A program made the translations under genes and the position numbers. Source: Occallatibacter riparius (lineage in GTDB: Bacteria > Acidobacteriota > Terriglobia > Terriglobales > Acidobacteriaceae). Taken from it: DNA of 64,000 nt. This document shows, one piece after another, positions 56,124 to 64,000 of the stretch. Numbering within the stretch: the first letter of the stretch is position 1; each line of letters opens with the position of its first letter. The notes beneath the pieces are model-generated. The model saw only the letters and a program-made list of their open reading frames with translations. It was not told the DNA's origin and searched no databases. The stretch is taken from assembly GCF_025264625.1 (NCBI RefSeq), contig NZ_CP093313.1:3658001-3722000 (forward strand). Direction: 5' to 3'.

Positions 56124-57104
56124 ATGCCTATGGACACTGCTGCCCAACACGATGAGCTGATCGCCCGCGGTTGGGCTGCGCTGCCTCCTGCATATCGCAT
56201 CCCCGATGTTGCGCCCACACTCGACGAAGCGCGCGCCTACTGCAAGAACCTCGCGGAATCGCACTACGAGAACTTCCATGTAGCGTCGTGGTTTCTGCCC
56301 AAGGCCCTGCGCCCGCACTTCCACGCCATCTACGCGTACTGCCGCATCTCTGACGACCTCGGCGATGAAGTACCCGATCGCGCCGCGGCCCTGGCACTCC
56401 TCGATCTCTGGGGCCAGGAGCTCGATGCCTGCTACGAAGGCCGCGCTCGCCACCCGGTATTCGTAGCTCTGGCCGAGACAATCCGTGCGTGCAGTATTCC
56501 CAAGAAGCCCTTCGCCGATCTGCTAGTCGCCTTCCGTCAGGATCAGACCGTCACGCGTTTCGCCAGCATAAATGAAGTGCTCGCCTACTGCGAGTACTCG
56601 GCAAATCCCGTGGGCCACTTGGTGCTGTATGCGTGCGGCGAAGTGACTCCCGAGACGCAGGAAGAAAAATTCCGTCTGTCCGACGCAACCTGCACCGCCT
56701 TGCAACTCGCGAACTTCTGGCAAGACGTGCGCAGCGACTACCAAATACGCAGCCGCGTGTATCTTCCGCAGGATGACATGCAGCGCTTTGGCGTGACCGA
56801 TGCGACGATCGCCGCCGGCGTGGCCACGCCCCAATTCCGCGAACTCCTTACGCACGAAGTCGACTACGCGCGCAGCCTCTTCGAACAGGGCCTTCCGCTC
56901 ATCGGTATGGTCGACCGCGAACTCGCCGTAGATCTCGATCTGTTCAGCCGCGGCGGACTTGAGATCCTGCGCGCCATCGAGCAGCGCGACTATGACGTGC
57001 TGAGCGCGCGCCCCTCCATCAGCAAAGCCTCAAAGCTGCAGCTCGCGTTGCGCGCAATCACGGGCAAATTCCTGCCATTCTTGCGTTTGGGGAAGGCAGC
57101 GTGA
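56124..57104 (+). CDS. hpnC: HpnC, hydroxysqualene synthase
   Basis: 326 aa. First Asp-rich motif YCRISDDLGDE (D77, D78, D81), second ANFWQDVRSDYQIRSRVYLP, and HYENFHVASWFLPKALRPHF at the N-terminus place it in HpnC. HpnC converts presqualene diphosphate to hydroxysqualene. Its stop overlaps the start of hpnD (GTGA). A second ATG two codons later is possible. Confidence 0.94.
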   Translation: MPMDTAAQHDELIARGWAALPPAYRIPDVAPTLDEARAYCKNLAESHYENFHVASWFLPKALRPHFHAIYAYCRISDDLGDEVPDRAAALALLDLWGQELDACYEGRARHPVFVALAETIRACSIPKKPFADLLVAFRQDQTVTRFASINEVLAYCEYSANPVGHLVLYACGEVTPETQEEKFRLSDATCTALQLANFWQDVRSDYQIRSRVYLPQDDMQRFGVTDATIAAGVATPQFRELLTHEVDYARSLFEQGLPLIGMVDRELAVDLDLFSRGGLEILRAIEQRDYDVLSARPSISKASKLQLALRAITGKFLPFLRLGKAA

Positions 57105-58027
57105 GTACGGCCGTGGTATCCGCTGAGCCCGGCATCGATCAGTCCTATGCGGTTTGCCGCGACATCGCCAAGCGCGAGGCGAAGAATTTCTATTACGCCT
57201 TCGTGGCGCTACCCGAGGCGCGGCGCAACGCCATCTGCGCTATTTACGCCTACATGCGTAAGGCTGACGACCTGGCCGATGACGAGAGTCTTTCGCGCGA
57301 AGAGCGCATGCGGCAGCTCGATGCATGGCGCACGGAATGGCACGCCGTCAGCCGCGGCGCCGGCACGAGTGATCCCGTCTTTGTTGCCACCCGCGATGCC
57401 GTGCAGCGTTTCCGGATCCCGCTCTCCCTGCTCGACGAACTTGTCGCTGGCACCACGATGGACCTGGAGCACGCTGCTACAGACCATCCCGACACGTACG
57501 CCACGTTCGATGATCTTTATCGCTACTGCTATCTCGTCGCATCGGTCGTAGGCCTGGTCTGCATCCGCATATTCGGCTACTCCGATCCTGCGGCGGAAAA
57601 GCTCGCGGAAGAAACCGGCATCGCCTTCCAGTTGACCAACATTCTCCGTGACGTCGCAGAGGATACCGAACGCAACCGCGTCTACCTTCCGCTCGAGGAT
57701 CTGGCCGCGCACAACATCTCGCTTGACTCGCTGCTGAAGCGCAACGCGGGCTCTCCTCCGAGCGCGAACGAGCGCGCTCTCCTTGCCGACATCGCCGCGC
57801 GTGCCGAGAAATACTACGCGTCCGCGAAGAAGCTACTGCCGCTCATCGACCCCGAGAGCCGTCCAGCGCTTTGGGTGCTTGTTCGCATCTATCACCGGCT
57901 GCTCATCCGCATTCGTCGCGCGGACTACGATGTGTTCTCGCGCCGAGCCAGCGTGCCCACGTTCATCAAACTCGAGATCCTCGCCGTCGGCATGCTGCGC
58001 ATGGGCTGGGCGCGCCTCACGGGCTAA
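57101..58027 (+). CDS. hpnD: HpnD, presqualene diphosphate synthase
   Basis: 308 aa. KREAKNFYYAFVALPEARRN, first Asp-rich motif YMRKADDLADDE and second LTNILRDVAEDTERNRVYLP are those of squalene/phytoene synthases of the HpnD group. It joins two farnesyl diphosphates. GTG start overlaps the hpnC stop codon by four bases, so the two are coupled. Confidence 0.94.
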   Translation: MSTAVVSAEPGIDQSYAVCRDIAKREAKNFYYAFVALPEARRNAICAIYAYMRKADDLADDESLSREERMRQLDAWRTEWHAVSRGAGTSDPVFVATRDAVQRFRIPLSLLDELVAGTTMDLEHAATDHPDTYATFDDLYRYCYLVASVVGLVCIRIFGYSDPAAEKLAEETGIAFQLTNILRDVAEDTERNRVYLPLEDLAAHNISLDSLLKRNAGSPPSANERALLADIAARAEKYYASAKKLLPLIDPESRPALWVLVRIYHRLLIRIRRADYDVFSRRASVPTFIKLEILAVGMLRMGWARLTG

Positions 58028-58073
58028 CGCTGTAATCAAGGCTCCCGCATCAGCGCGGCACGGACTGCGAAAA

Positions 58074-58144
58074 TGTGAAAGGGCACGAGTTTACTCGTGC
58101 CGTAACGCGCATTAGAAATAGCTGGGGCTTTAGCCCCTGAGGGA
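58074..58144. repeat. REP-like elements upstream of hpnE
   Basis: GTGAAAGGGCACGAGTTTACTCGTGCC has a perfect 9-bp stem (58082-58090 with 58093-58101). It is followed by GGGGCTTTAGCCCC (58124-58137) and CTGAGGGA. The last bases (AGGGA, 58140-58144) also serve as the best ribosome binding site for hpnE. Confidence 0.8.
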
Positions 58145-58148
58145 CTTC

Positions 58149-59564
58149 TTGCTCGATGCGGATCAAAAGGGAAGTGTAGCGGTCATCGGCGCAGGCGTCG
58201 CCGGAATGGCCGCTGCCTGCTCGCTTGCCGAGGCTGGCTATCGCGTCACACTGATCGAACGCCGCGGCTATCTCGGCGGCCGCGCTTCCTCATATCTCCA
58301 CCCCGGCGTTAACGAGGTCATCGACAACTGCCAGCACGTGCTCTTCGGCTGCTGCACAAATCTCATCGGCTTCTATCAGCGCATCGGCGTTGCCGACAAG
58401 ATTCACTGGACGCAGCACATGACCATGATCGAGCCAGGCGGACGGCAGTCGCGTCTTGGTCCGTCGAAGCTGCCGTTGCCCGCGCCGCTGCATGGCGCCC
58501 TAAGCTTCCTGCGCGCAGATGCCTTCACGCTCGCCGACAAGATCGCCCTGGGCCGCGCCTTCTCAGCCATGATGCGTCCCGACGCCCAGCATGAAGATAA
58601 CGAATCGCTGGCCGATTGGCTCCGTCGTCACAAGCAGACCGCCGGCGCAATCAATCGCTTCTGGCGCCTCGTGATCGCCAGCGCGCTCAATGCCGAGCTC
58701 GAACACATTGCCGTGAAATATGCGGCGAAGGTCATCCGCGAGCTCTTCATGAACTCCGCATGGGCCGGCGCGATGGGCATGGGCAGCGTGCCGCTGAGCG
58801 AACTGTATGCAGGTGCGGAGCGCTACCTTACCGAGCGTGGCTCACAAATCATCTACAACACCAACGTCGAATCGCTCGCCTGGAATGAATCGACACACAA
58901 GTGGACGGTCCTCACGCGAACCGGCGACATACTCGCGGACTATGTCGTCGTGGCCCTGCCGTTCGAGGCCTTCGGCAAGCTGCTGCCCAACATGCCCGCC
59001 GCACCGGAAGCAACAGCCCTGCAACAGCAAATCACGCAGCACGAGCACTGGCCCATCTGCAGCGTGCACCTATGGTTCGATCGCCAGATCACTGATCTCG
59101 ATCACGCCGTGATGCTCGACCGCGAGATTCACTGGATGTACAACAAGGGAAAGATGCAGCCCTGGCGCAACGTCAAAGGCAGCTACGTTGAACTGGTGCA
59201 GAGCGCATCACGCGCATTTGCCGCGCTCCCTCGCGAGCAGGCCATCCAGCAGGCCCTCCAAGAACTGAAGGAGTTCTTCCCCGCAGTACGCAACGCCAAG
59301 GTGGAGAAGGTTGCCCTGATCAAGGAAGTGCGAGCCACATTCGGCGTTCCGCCCGGCATCGATACGGCGCGGCCGGGCGCGCAGTCTCCCTGGCCAAATC
59401 TATTTCTGGCTGGCGACTGGATCCAGACCGGCTGGCCGTCCACGATGGAGAGCGCCGCCCGCTCCGGCCACATCGCCGCCGAAGCCCTCACCACGACCGC
59501 AGGTAACGCGCAGAGCTTCCTTATTCCCGACCTGCAACCCCGCGGCCTGATGCGTTTTATCTAG
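58149..59564 (+). CDS. hpnE: HpnE, hydroxysqualene dehydroxylase (FAD-dependent)
   Basis: 471 aa. Dinucleotide-binding motif VAVIGAGVAGMAAACSLAEA (G14, G16, G19), then IERRGYLGGRASSY and NCQHVLFGCCTNLIGFY, both characteristic of HpnE, and a C-terminal LFLAGDWIQTGWPSTMESAA flavin motif. It removes the hydroxyl group of hydroxysqualene to give squalene. No in-frame ATG precedes the FAD motif; the TTG at 58149 is taken, with AGGGA four bases upstream inside a repeat element. Confidence 0.94.
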   Translation: MLDADQKGSVAVIGAGVAGMAAACSLAEAGYRVTLIERRGYLGGRASSYLHPGVNEVIDNCQHVLFGCCTNLIGFYQRIGVADKIHWTQHMTMIEPGGRQSRLGPSKLPLPAPLHGALSFLRADAFTLADKIALGRAFSAMMRPDAQHEDNESLADWLRRHKQTAGAINRFWRLVIASALNAELEHIAVKYAAKVIRELFMNSAWAGAMGMGSVPLSELYAGAERYLTERGSQIIYNTNVESLAWNESTHKWTVLTRTGDILADYVVVALPFEAFGKLLPNMPAAPEATALQQQITQHEHWPICSVHLWFDRQITDLDHAVMLDREIHWMYNKGKMQPWRNVKGSYVELVQSASRAFAALPREQAIQQALQELKEFFPAVRNAKVEKVALIKEVRATFGVPPGIDTARPGAQSPWPNLFLAGDWIQTGWPSTMESAARSGHIAAEALTTTAGNAQSFLIPDLQPRGLMRFI

Positions 59565-59598
59565 CTCCGCCAGCTACGCTAACCCGCTAGCTCCGCTG
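59564..59598. repeat. Nine-bp tandem repeat (GCTCCGCTA), second array
   Basis: Units GCTCCGCCA, GCTACGCTA, ACCCGCTA (one base short), GCTCCGCTG. It begins on the last base of the hpnE stop codon and fills the gap to the convergent transporter gene. Confidence 0.75.
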
Positions 59599-59602
59599 CA
59601 AT

Positions 59603-60007
59603 TCAATGCGCCAGCAGATACACCCCAATACACACAAAAACCGCCGATGCCCACCGCCGCTTGTCGACATTTTCCTTCAGGAAGATCTTCCCCGCCACCG
59701 CGTTCGTCACCAGTGTGAGCGACGCCGAAGCGGGCGCCACCAGGCTCAGGTTCAGATGATTCAGCGCCAACAGAAGCGAGAAAAACGCCAGCGCCAGGAA
59801 CGTTACGCCGGCGAAGAACAGCGGGCAGGTGACCACAGCCTTGATCGCACCCTTCATCCCTGAATGCGCGCGAATATCATCGAGATCGCCGATCGACTTC
59901 ATCGCCGCAGCCGTCAGCACTTCGCCCGTGGTGGACAGCAGCACCACCGCAGCGATCATGCCGGCAGCGGCCCACGGCCCTGTCCCAGTTGGAGACGCAA
60001 GCATCAT
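59603..60007 (-). CDS. EamA/SMR-like half transporter (ArnF-like position)
   Basis: 134 aa with four membrane helices (WAAAGMIAAVVLLSTTGEVL, KAVVTCPLFFAGVTFLALAF, LSLVAPASASLTLVTNAVAG, WASAVFVCIGVYLLA). ALNHLNLSLVAPASASLTL and KIFLKENVDKRRW are typical of small DMT-superfamily half transporters such as ArnE/ArnF. ATG 60007 overlaps the stop of the partner gene as ATGA. The two halves probably form a heterodimer that flips a lipid-linked or amphiphilic compound. Confidence 0.82.
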   Translation of the reverse strand: MMLASPTGTGPWAAAGMIAAVVLLSTTGEVLTAAAMKSIGDLDDIRAHSGMKGAIKAVVTCPLFFAGVTFLALAFFSLLLALNHLNLSLVAPASASLTLVTNAVAGKIFLKENVDKRRWASAVFVCIGVYLLAH

Positions 60008-60444
60008 CGGGTAGCCTCCTCTTCCACTGCTGCGGCGGGCTGCGCCGCCGGGCGCTCCGTCACCGCCGGCCCCTGCGCGACGAACCCGACACCGACCGTG
60101 ATGAGAATGACGCCTGCCCACCGCTGCCACGACACCGACTCATGCAGCCAGAACTTCGCGAACAGCGCGACGATCACGTTTCCGAACGCCGTCGCCGGGA
60201 GTACGAATGTTAGATCGGCCCATGAAAGAGCCGTGAGATAGCTCGCGAAGAATCCGATCAGCAACACAATGCCGATGGCGATCCACGGTGTGAACACCGC
60301 CGCGATCAGCGTCCCGGGATGCGCCAGTGTGATCGGCGCCAGATGTGTCATGCCGCGCGACAGGCAGGTGTCGCCCAGCGGCGCGCTCAGCGCGACGAGG
60401 CCCAGGATCATCCATTGATTCGGAGTAAGGCGATGTTGCGCCAT
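60004..60444 (-). CDS. EamA/SMR-like half transporter (ArnE-like position)
   Basis: 146 aa, four membrane helices (MILGLVALSAPLGDTCLSRG, PWIAIGIVLLIGFFASYLTA, LTFVLPATAFGNVIVALFAK, WAGVILITVGVGFVAQG) and an Ala/Pro/Glu-rich tail. ALSWADLTFVLPATAFGNV and WLHESVSWQRWAGV match the second conserved block of DMT half transporters. It overlaps the following partner by four bases. ATG 60444 is used, eight codons inside the longest frame. It lies behind hpnJ but after a terminator. Confidence 0.82.
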   Translation of the reverse strand: MAQHRLTPNQWMILGLVALSAPLGDTCLSRGMTHLAPITLAHPGTLIAAVFTPWIAIGIVLLIGFFASYLTALSWADLTFVLPATAFGNVIVALFAKFWLHESVSWQRWAGVILITVGVGFVAQGPAVTERPAAQPAAAVEEEATR

Positions 60445-60470
60445 GTGCAGTGCGGCCCTCAGCCGCAAAT

Positions 60471-60502
60471 GAAAGAAGGGCGGACGCAGTGCGCCGCCCT
60501 TC
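60471..60502 (-). terminator. Rho-independent terminator downstream of hpnJ
   Basis: On the minus strand GAAGGGCGG pairs with CCGCCCTTC (60502-60494 with 60483-60475), 10-base loop, followed by TTTCATTT. It lies between the hpnJ stop codon and the transporter pair. Confidence 0.75.
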
Positions 60503-60525
60503 GCGTTGATTACAACAATTTCACT

Positions 60526-61995
60526 CTATGCGCCGGCGCTGACGGCCTGTGCGTCGGCCTTGCTTCTCCGCGCTTCCTTCACCTGCTTGTTGCGCTGCGA
60601 CCGGAGCTTGAGGAACGCCTTGGCTTCAACGTAGAGGCGCGGTACATCGCGGTTCACAATCGCCTTCCACACCACGCGGAACGCCGCCTTCGGCCTGAAG
60701 TAGTACTCGTCGTAAAAGCGGTGCACCATCTCCATCACGTAGTCGACAGGCAGGCCTGGGTATTCAATGTGCGCCATCTGGTGCCCGCCGCCGTCTTCCA
60801 TCTTCTCGTTCGTGATAAAGCCGCCCGCCTTCGCGAACTCGTAAAACTCGGTGCCGGGATACGCGTGCGCAATCGACACCTGGATCGTTTCGCAGTCCAG
60901 CGTCTTGGCGAAGTTGATCGTGTTGCGGATCGACTCTTTCGTTTCGCCGGGCAAGCCGAGAATAAAGTCGCCGTGGATCACCAGGCCCAGGTCGTTGCAG
61001 TCCTTCGCAAACGCGCGCGCGCGCTCAACGGTGGCGCCCTTTTTGATGTTCTTCAGAATCTGCGGATCGCCCGACTCAAAGCCGACGATGAGCAGGCGGC
61101 AGCCCGCGTCCTTCATGGCCTTCAGCGTTTCGCGGTCCGTCGTCACACGCGAAGTGCAGCTCCACGTAAGATTGAGCGGCTTCAGCTTCTCGCAAAGCTC
61201 AATCGTCCGCTGCTTCTGAATGTTGAACGTGTCGTCGTCGAAGAAGAACTCCTTCACCTCGGGGAAGTTCTCCTTGGCCCACTTGAGCTCGGCGGCAACG
61301 TCGTCAGTCGAGCGCTTGCGCCACGCGTGGCCTGAGAGCGTCTGCGGCCACAGGCAGAACGTGCACTGCGCCGGGCAGCCGCGCGTGGAGTAGAGCGCGA
61401 TATACGGATGCAGCAGGAACGGGACGTTGTACTTCGTCACGTCCATGTCGCGCTTGTAGATCTTCGTCGCCCACGGCATCGCGTCCAGGTTCTCCACCTG
61501 CGGGCGATCGGGGTTGTGGATGATCTTGCCGTCCTTCTTGTAGCTGATGCCCAGAATCTCGCTCAGTGGCTTGCCCTGCGCAAACTCCACAACGGAGTAG
61601 TCGAACTCTCGTCGGCAGATGAAATCCAGCGCTGAGCACTCGTTCAGCGCGCGCTCGGGGTCGGTGGTCACCGGCGGTCCCACAAACGCAACCCGAATCG
61701 ACGGATTCGCAGCCTTGATCGCTTCGGCCAGGCGCTGATCGCCCTCCCAGCCCACCGTCGAGGTGAAGAGCACAAGGAACTCGTAGTCCTTCGCGATCCT
61801 GATCGTCTCTTCCGCCGACACGTGATGCGGCGGCGCGTCCAGCAGACGCGAGCCCTCCAGCATGCCCGCCGGGTAAGCGAGCCAAACCGGGTACCAATAC
61901 GACTCAATCTCGCGCGTCGCCGGCCAGCGCGAGCTGGCGCCACCGTCGAAATTCTCAAACGAGGGCGGGTTGAGGAAGAGGGTTTTCAAAGGCAT
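60526..61995 (-). CDS. hpnJ: HpnJ, hopanoid-associated B12-binding radical SAM protein
   Basis: 489 aa. N-terminal cobalamin-binding domain, radical SAM cysteines C207, C211, C214 (TRGCPAQCTFCLWPQTLSG), then FFFDDDTFNIQKQRTIELCE, LLIVGFESGDPQILKNIKKG and VIHGDFILGLPGETKESI, as in HpnJ. HpnJ is linked to forming the cyclitol ether from the ribose-derived hopanoid side chain. ATG 61995 has AAGGGA six bases upstream; an ATG two codons earlier has no spacing. A terminator follows the gene. Confidence 0.93.
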   Translation of the reverse strand: MPLKTLFLNPPSFENFDGGASSRWPATREIESYWYPVWLAYPAGMLEGSRLLDAPPHHVSAEETIRIAKDYEFLVLFTSTVGWEGDQRLAEAIKAANPSIRVAFVGPPVTTDPERALNECSALDFICRREFDYSVVEFAQGKPLSEILGISYKKDGKIIHNPDRPQVENLDAMPWATKIYKRDMDVTKYNVPFLLHPYIALYSTRGCPAQCTFCLWPQTLSGHAWRKRSTDDVAAELKWAKENFPEVKEFFFDDDTFNIQKQRTIELCEKLKPLNLTWSCTSRVTTDRETLKAMKDAGCRLLIVGFESGDPQILKNIKKGATVERARAFAKDCNDLGLVIHGDFILGLPGETKESIRNTINFAKTLDCETIQVSIAHAYPGTEFYEFAKAGGFITNEKMEDGGGHQMAHIEYPGLPVDYVMEMVHRFYDEYYFRPKAAFRVVWKAIVNRDVPRLYVEAKAFLKLRSQRNKQVKEARRSKADAQAVSAGA

Positions 61996-62058
61996 TGACA
62001 TTCCCTTCAATTTTAACATCGAGCAGTTTTTCAGCGCTGCAATCGATGGTTAAGTGCC

Positions 62059-63399
62059 CTATTTTGTGTTGACTTCGTTCAGCCAGTCCTGCATGTGGCC
62101 CAGGGCCCTGATAAGGTTCAGCCGCGCCTTCGCCAGATTCAGATCTGATTCCTGCACATCCAGGTATTTCTGGCGCTCGTCGATCAATGCAAGCTGCTCC
62201 TGCGTGGGAGACATCTGTGCTTGAGCGCCCGGCCCCGCACCAGCCCCGTTTCCGCTCTGCATCTGCGTCTGCACTGTCTTCAGATCGTCAGCGGCGATCT
62301 CTTGCCTCAGGCTTGAGACTTCAGCCTGGGCCTGCAATTCACGCAGCGTGCCGGTGAGCTCCGCGATTGCCACCTCGTTCTGGCGCGCAGCCTGCTCCGC
62401 CTCTGCCGTGGCGCGCAGCGCATCGGCAGTGGACTCACGCCCCTTGGCACGATGCACCATATCGAACAGCGGCACCTGCACGTTGAACCCCGAGGTGAAG
62501 TTGTTGGCGGGCAGGTCTTGTTTGAAGTAGTCGTTGACGTTGTTGAGAATCGTTGTATTGCGGTTGTACTGCGCGAAGAAGCTCAGTTGGGGAATATAGT
62601 TCGTTTCCTTGTCGCCGGCTGCCTGTTGCTGCCGCGCCCGCGCCGAGAACCGGGCCGCATCCATCGCATTCAACACGTTGTGCCCGTCTCCTGGACTGAT
62701 CTTCGGTATCTCCGGAATGCTCGCATGGTCCGCTCGAATGGCGCCGTCGGGCAAACCCGTCAGCGCGGCAAGCTGCTTTGAGAGCGTGGCCGCCCGTGTC
62801 TGCAGGTGCAGCAACGCCAGCTTCAAATTCGCAGCGGCAAGTTTTGCTACAAGCAGAGAACGGAGTGGATCGACCCCGGCCTCGGTACGCTGCTGCTCGA
62901 TCTCCACCAGCTTGTTGGCGAACTCCTCCTGCTGTTGGGCCGAGACGATCTCCGAGTTCACAGTATCCAGTTCGATGTATGCGTTGCTCGCGTCAAGCGC
63001 AACCTGTTCGCGCGCGTCCTTTAGCCTCGATTCCGCCGCGCGCCAACCACTACGGGCTGCGTCCATATAGTGCTTCTGCGGAATGCTGAACACCAGTGAT
63101 TCCACCGTCATCGAATAAATCGAAGGCGGCTGCCCCGTGAAACCCACCGACGGGAACGCCGGAATCCCCGTGCCGAAGTTGACTGATGGGATGTAGGCGT
63201 CCCTGGTCTGCTCGTACGCAGCCTTCGCTTTGGCAACATCAGCTTCCGCCATCTTCACGGCCGTGCTGTCGCGCTGCGCCAGGTCAACAACCGTCTTCAG
63301 CGACACCTGCGCATGAGACATGGCGGCGCAACCGAGAGCGCCGGCAACTGTGACCAGTCGGCTGAGTCGAGCCAACGAATTGTTCCCCTTCAACTCCAT
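62059..63399 (-). CDS. TolC-family outer-membrane efflux protein
   Basis: 446 aa with a signal peptide (SRLVTVAGALGCAAMSHAQ). Two TolC-like halves of long helices: TAVKMAEADVAKAKAAYEQT, ALDASNAYIELDTVNSEIVS, and later EAEQAARQNEVAIAELTGTL, EQLALIDERQKYLDVQESDL. ATG 63399 is chosen because upstream codons overlap the preceding TPR gene. It lies 63 bases before hpnJ on the same strand. It may serve export of a hopanoid-related or unrelated product; the inner-membrane partner is not in the window. Confidence 0.82.
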   Translation of the reverse strand: MELKGNNSLARLSRLVTVAGALGCAAMSHAQVSLKTVVDLAQRDSTAVKMAEADVAKAKAAYEQTRDAYIPSVNFGTGIPAFPSVGFTGQPPSIYSMTVESLVFSIPQKHYMDAARSGWRAAESRLKDAREQVALDASNAYIELDTVNSEIVSAQQQEEFANKLVEIEQQRTEAGVDPLRSLLVAKLAAANLKLALLHLQTRAATLSKQLAALTGLPDGAIRADHASIPEIPKISPGDGHNVLNAMDAARFSARARQQQAAGDKETNYIPQLSFFAQYNRNTTILNNVNDYFKQDLPANNFTSGFNVQVPLFDMVHRAKGRESTADALRATAEAEQAARQNEVAIAELTGTLRELQAQAEVSSLRQEIAADDLKTVQTQMQSGNGAGAGPGAQAQMSPTQEQLALIDERQKYLDVQESDLNLAKARLNLIRALGHMQDWLNEVNTK

Positions 63400-63407
63400 G
63401 CGTCGGG

Positions 63408-64000
63408 TCAAATCTTCAAATCCTGTGCAGGTCTGTAGCCGCTGGCCATTCCCAGCGCCGCAGTGCGCTCCCTTGCCGCGCCTGCCGCGTCGCCTGACTG
63501 CTTGTATAACCGCGCGAGCCACGTGTGCGCCTCGAATGCCGGGGCTTCCTCAGTCTGACTGGCCGACGCGAGATACTCCTGCAGCATCTTGATGGCAAGC
63601 GCCGGATTTCGGTTCGCCTTGATCAGCACCGACGCTCCATTGAACAACGCAACGCCCGCATGCCTGTCGCGATCCGCTGCGGCCTTTCCGCTCTGCAGTG
63701 CAGAGTCCATCTCCTCATACCGCTTGTTCTTGCGAAAAAAACTGGCCAGGCGCATCCACTGGAACGCCGGATGCTGGCTTGCCGCAATGGCTAGCCTGAA
63801 CTCGCGCTCGGCTCCTACGTAATCGTGGTTCTCCTGCGCAATCGCAGCGCGAAGCTCATGCGCGCGCGCCGGATCCACCTTGTCGAGTTGCGCGGCCACG
63901 CCCTGGGCCTTGCCCGTTCCTCCGCCCACCACGCCCGGAGCCGAGTTGTAGAACTCGCCCAGATCGGCCAGCGCCTCCGCATTCTTTGGATCGAGCTGCA
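63408..64000 (-). CDS. TPR-repeat protein, C-terminal part, cut by right edge
   Basis: Open from the right edge to the stop at 63408, about 197 codons. TPR-like units are visible (LQLDPKNAEALADLGEFYNS, ENHDYVGAEREFRLAIAASQ, PAFEAHTWLARLYKQSGDAA). The start lies outside the window. It ends eight bases before the TolC-like gene, so the two are in one operon. Confidence 0.75.
   Translation of the reverse strand, partial: QLDPKNAEALADLGEFYNSAPGVVGGGTGKAQGVAAQLDKVDPARAHELRAAIAQENHDYVGAEREFRLAIAASQHPAFQWMRLASFFRKNKRYEEMDSALQSGKAAADRDRHAGVALFNGASVLIKANRNPALAIKMLQEYLASASQTEEAPAFEAHTWLARLYKQSGDAAGAARERTAALGMASGYRPAQDLKI

Overview
The window reads as a chromosome segment of an Acidobacteriota bacterium, most likely class Terriglobia (former subdivision 1). 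The evidence is high GC content, an Oar-type TonB-receptor start, YncE/phosphoesterase fusions, many small single-domain response regulators and STAS proteins, REP-like hairpins, and a large hopanoid locus of the kind known from this phylum. Genus cannot be decided from the sequence. It is all chromosomal housekeeping and accessory DNA: no phage, plasmid, IS element or CRISPR array was seen, and there is one tRNA gene.

Layout. 1-3.4 kb: the start of a TonB-receptor-like protein (cut by the left edge) and a YncE/phosphoesterase. 4.0-7.7 kb: exopolysaccharide initiation and export (sugar transferase, SLBB outer-membrane protein). 7.8-9.7 kb: a translationally coupled minus-strand trio (56-aa ORF, membrane protein, B12-binding radical SAM enzyme). 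9.8-15.6 kb: GntR regulator, CBM6 protein, STAS protein, metallo-beta-lactamase/rhodanese, a small receiver protein and a decayed DUF1003 gene. 15.8-26.6 kb: tRNA-Ser, a Tat-exported GH2 glycosidase, a divergent KdpD/KdpE-like pair, an ankyrin protein, a second STAS protein, an orphan RHH protein, a MATE exporter and a secreted EEP-family hydrolase. 27-31.6 kb: 2-oxoacid:ferredoxin oxidoreductase subunits and small proteins. 31.9-37.7 kb: a complete tolQ-tolR-tolA/tonB-tolB-pal-cpoB cell-envelope operon. 38.2-44.5 kb: recN, a receiver protein, an XRE/S24 regulator, a DUF4230 protein, a YXWGXW-type proline/glutamine-rich exported protein and a low-molecular-weight phosphatase.

44.6-64 kb is dominated by isoprenoid and hopanoid synthesis. 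IspH closes the MEP pathway, HpnC, HpnD and HpnE make squalene, Shc cyclises it to hopene, HpnH adds adenosine, HpnG removes adenine, and HpnA and HpnJ modify the side chain. Two tandem zinc dehydrogenases lie directly behind hpnG, the first overlapping it by 26 bp. They are good candidates for the step that reduces ribosylhopane to bacteriohopanetetrol. The second carries seven 11-residue repeats at its N-terminus that look like a membrane-binding amphipathic helix. An ArnE/ArnF-like transporter pair, a TolC-type protein and a TPR protein flank hpnJ.

Intergenic DNA carries three hairpin-repeat families and three kinds of short tandem repeats (two 7-bp, one 9-bp), several of them inside the hopanoid region. 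Start codons were reset in many genes from Shine-Dalgarno matches, signal peptides or ATGA/GTGA overlaps. All functions are inferred from recognised motifs and context; no database search was possible.
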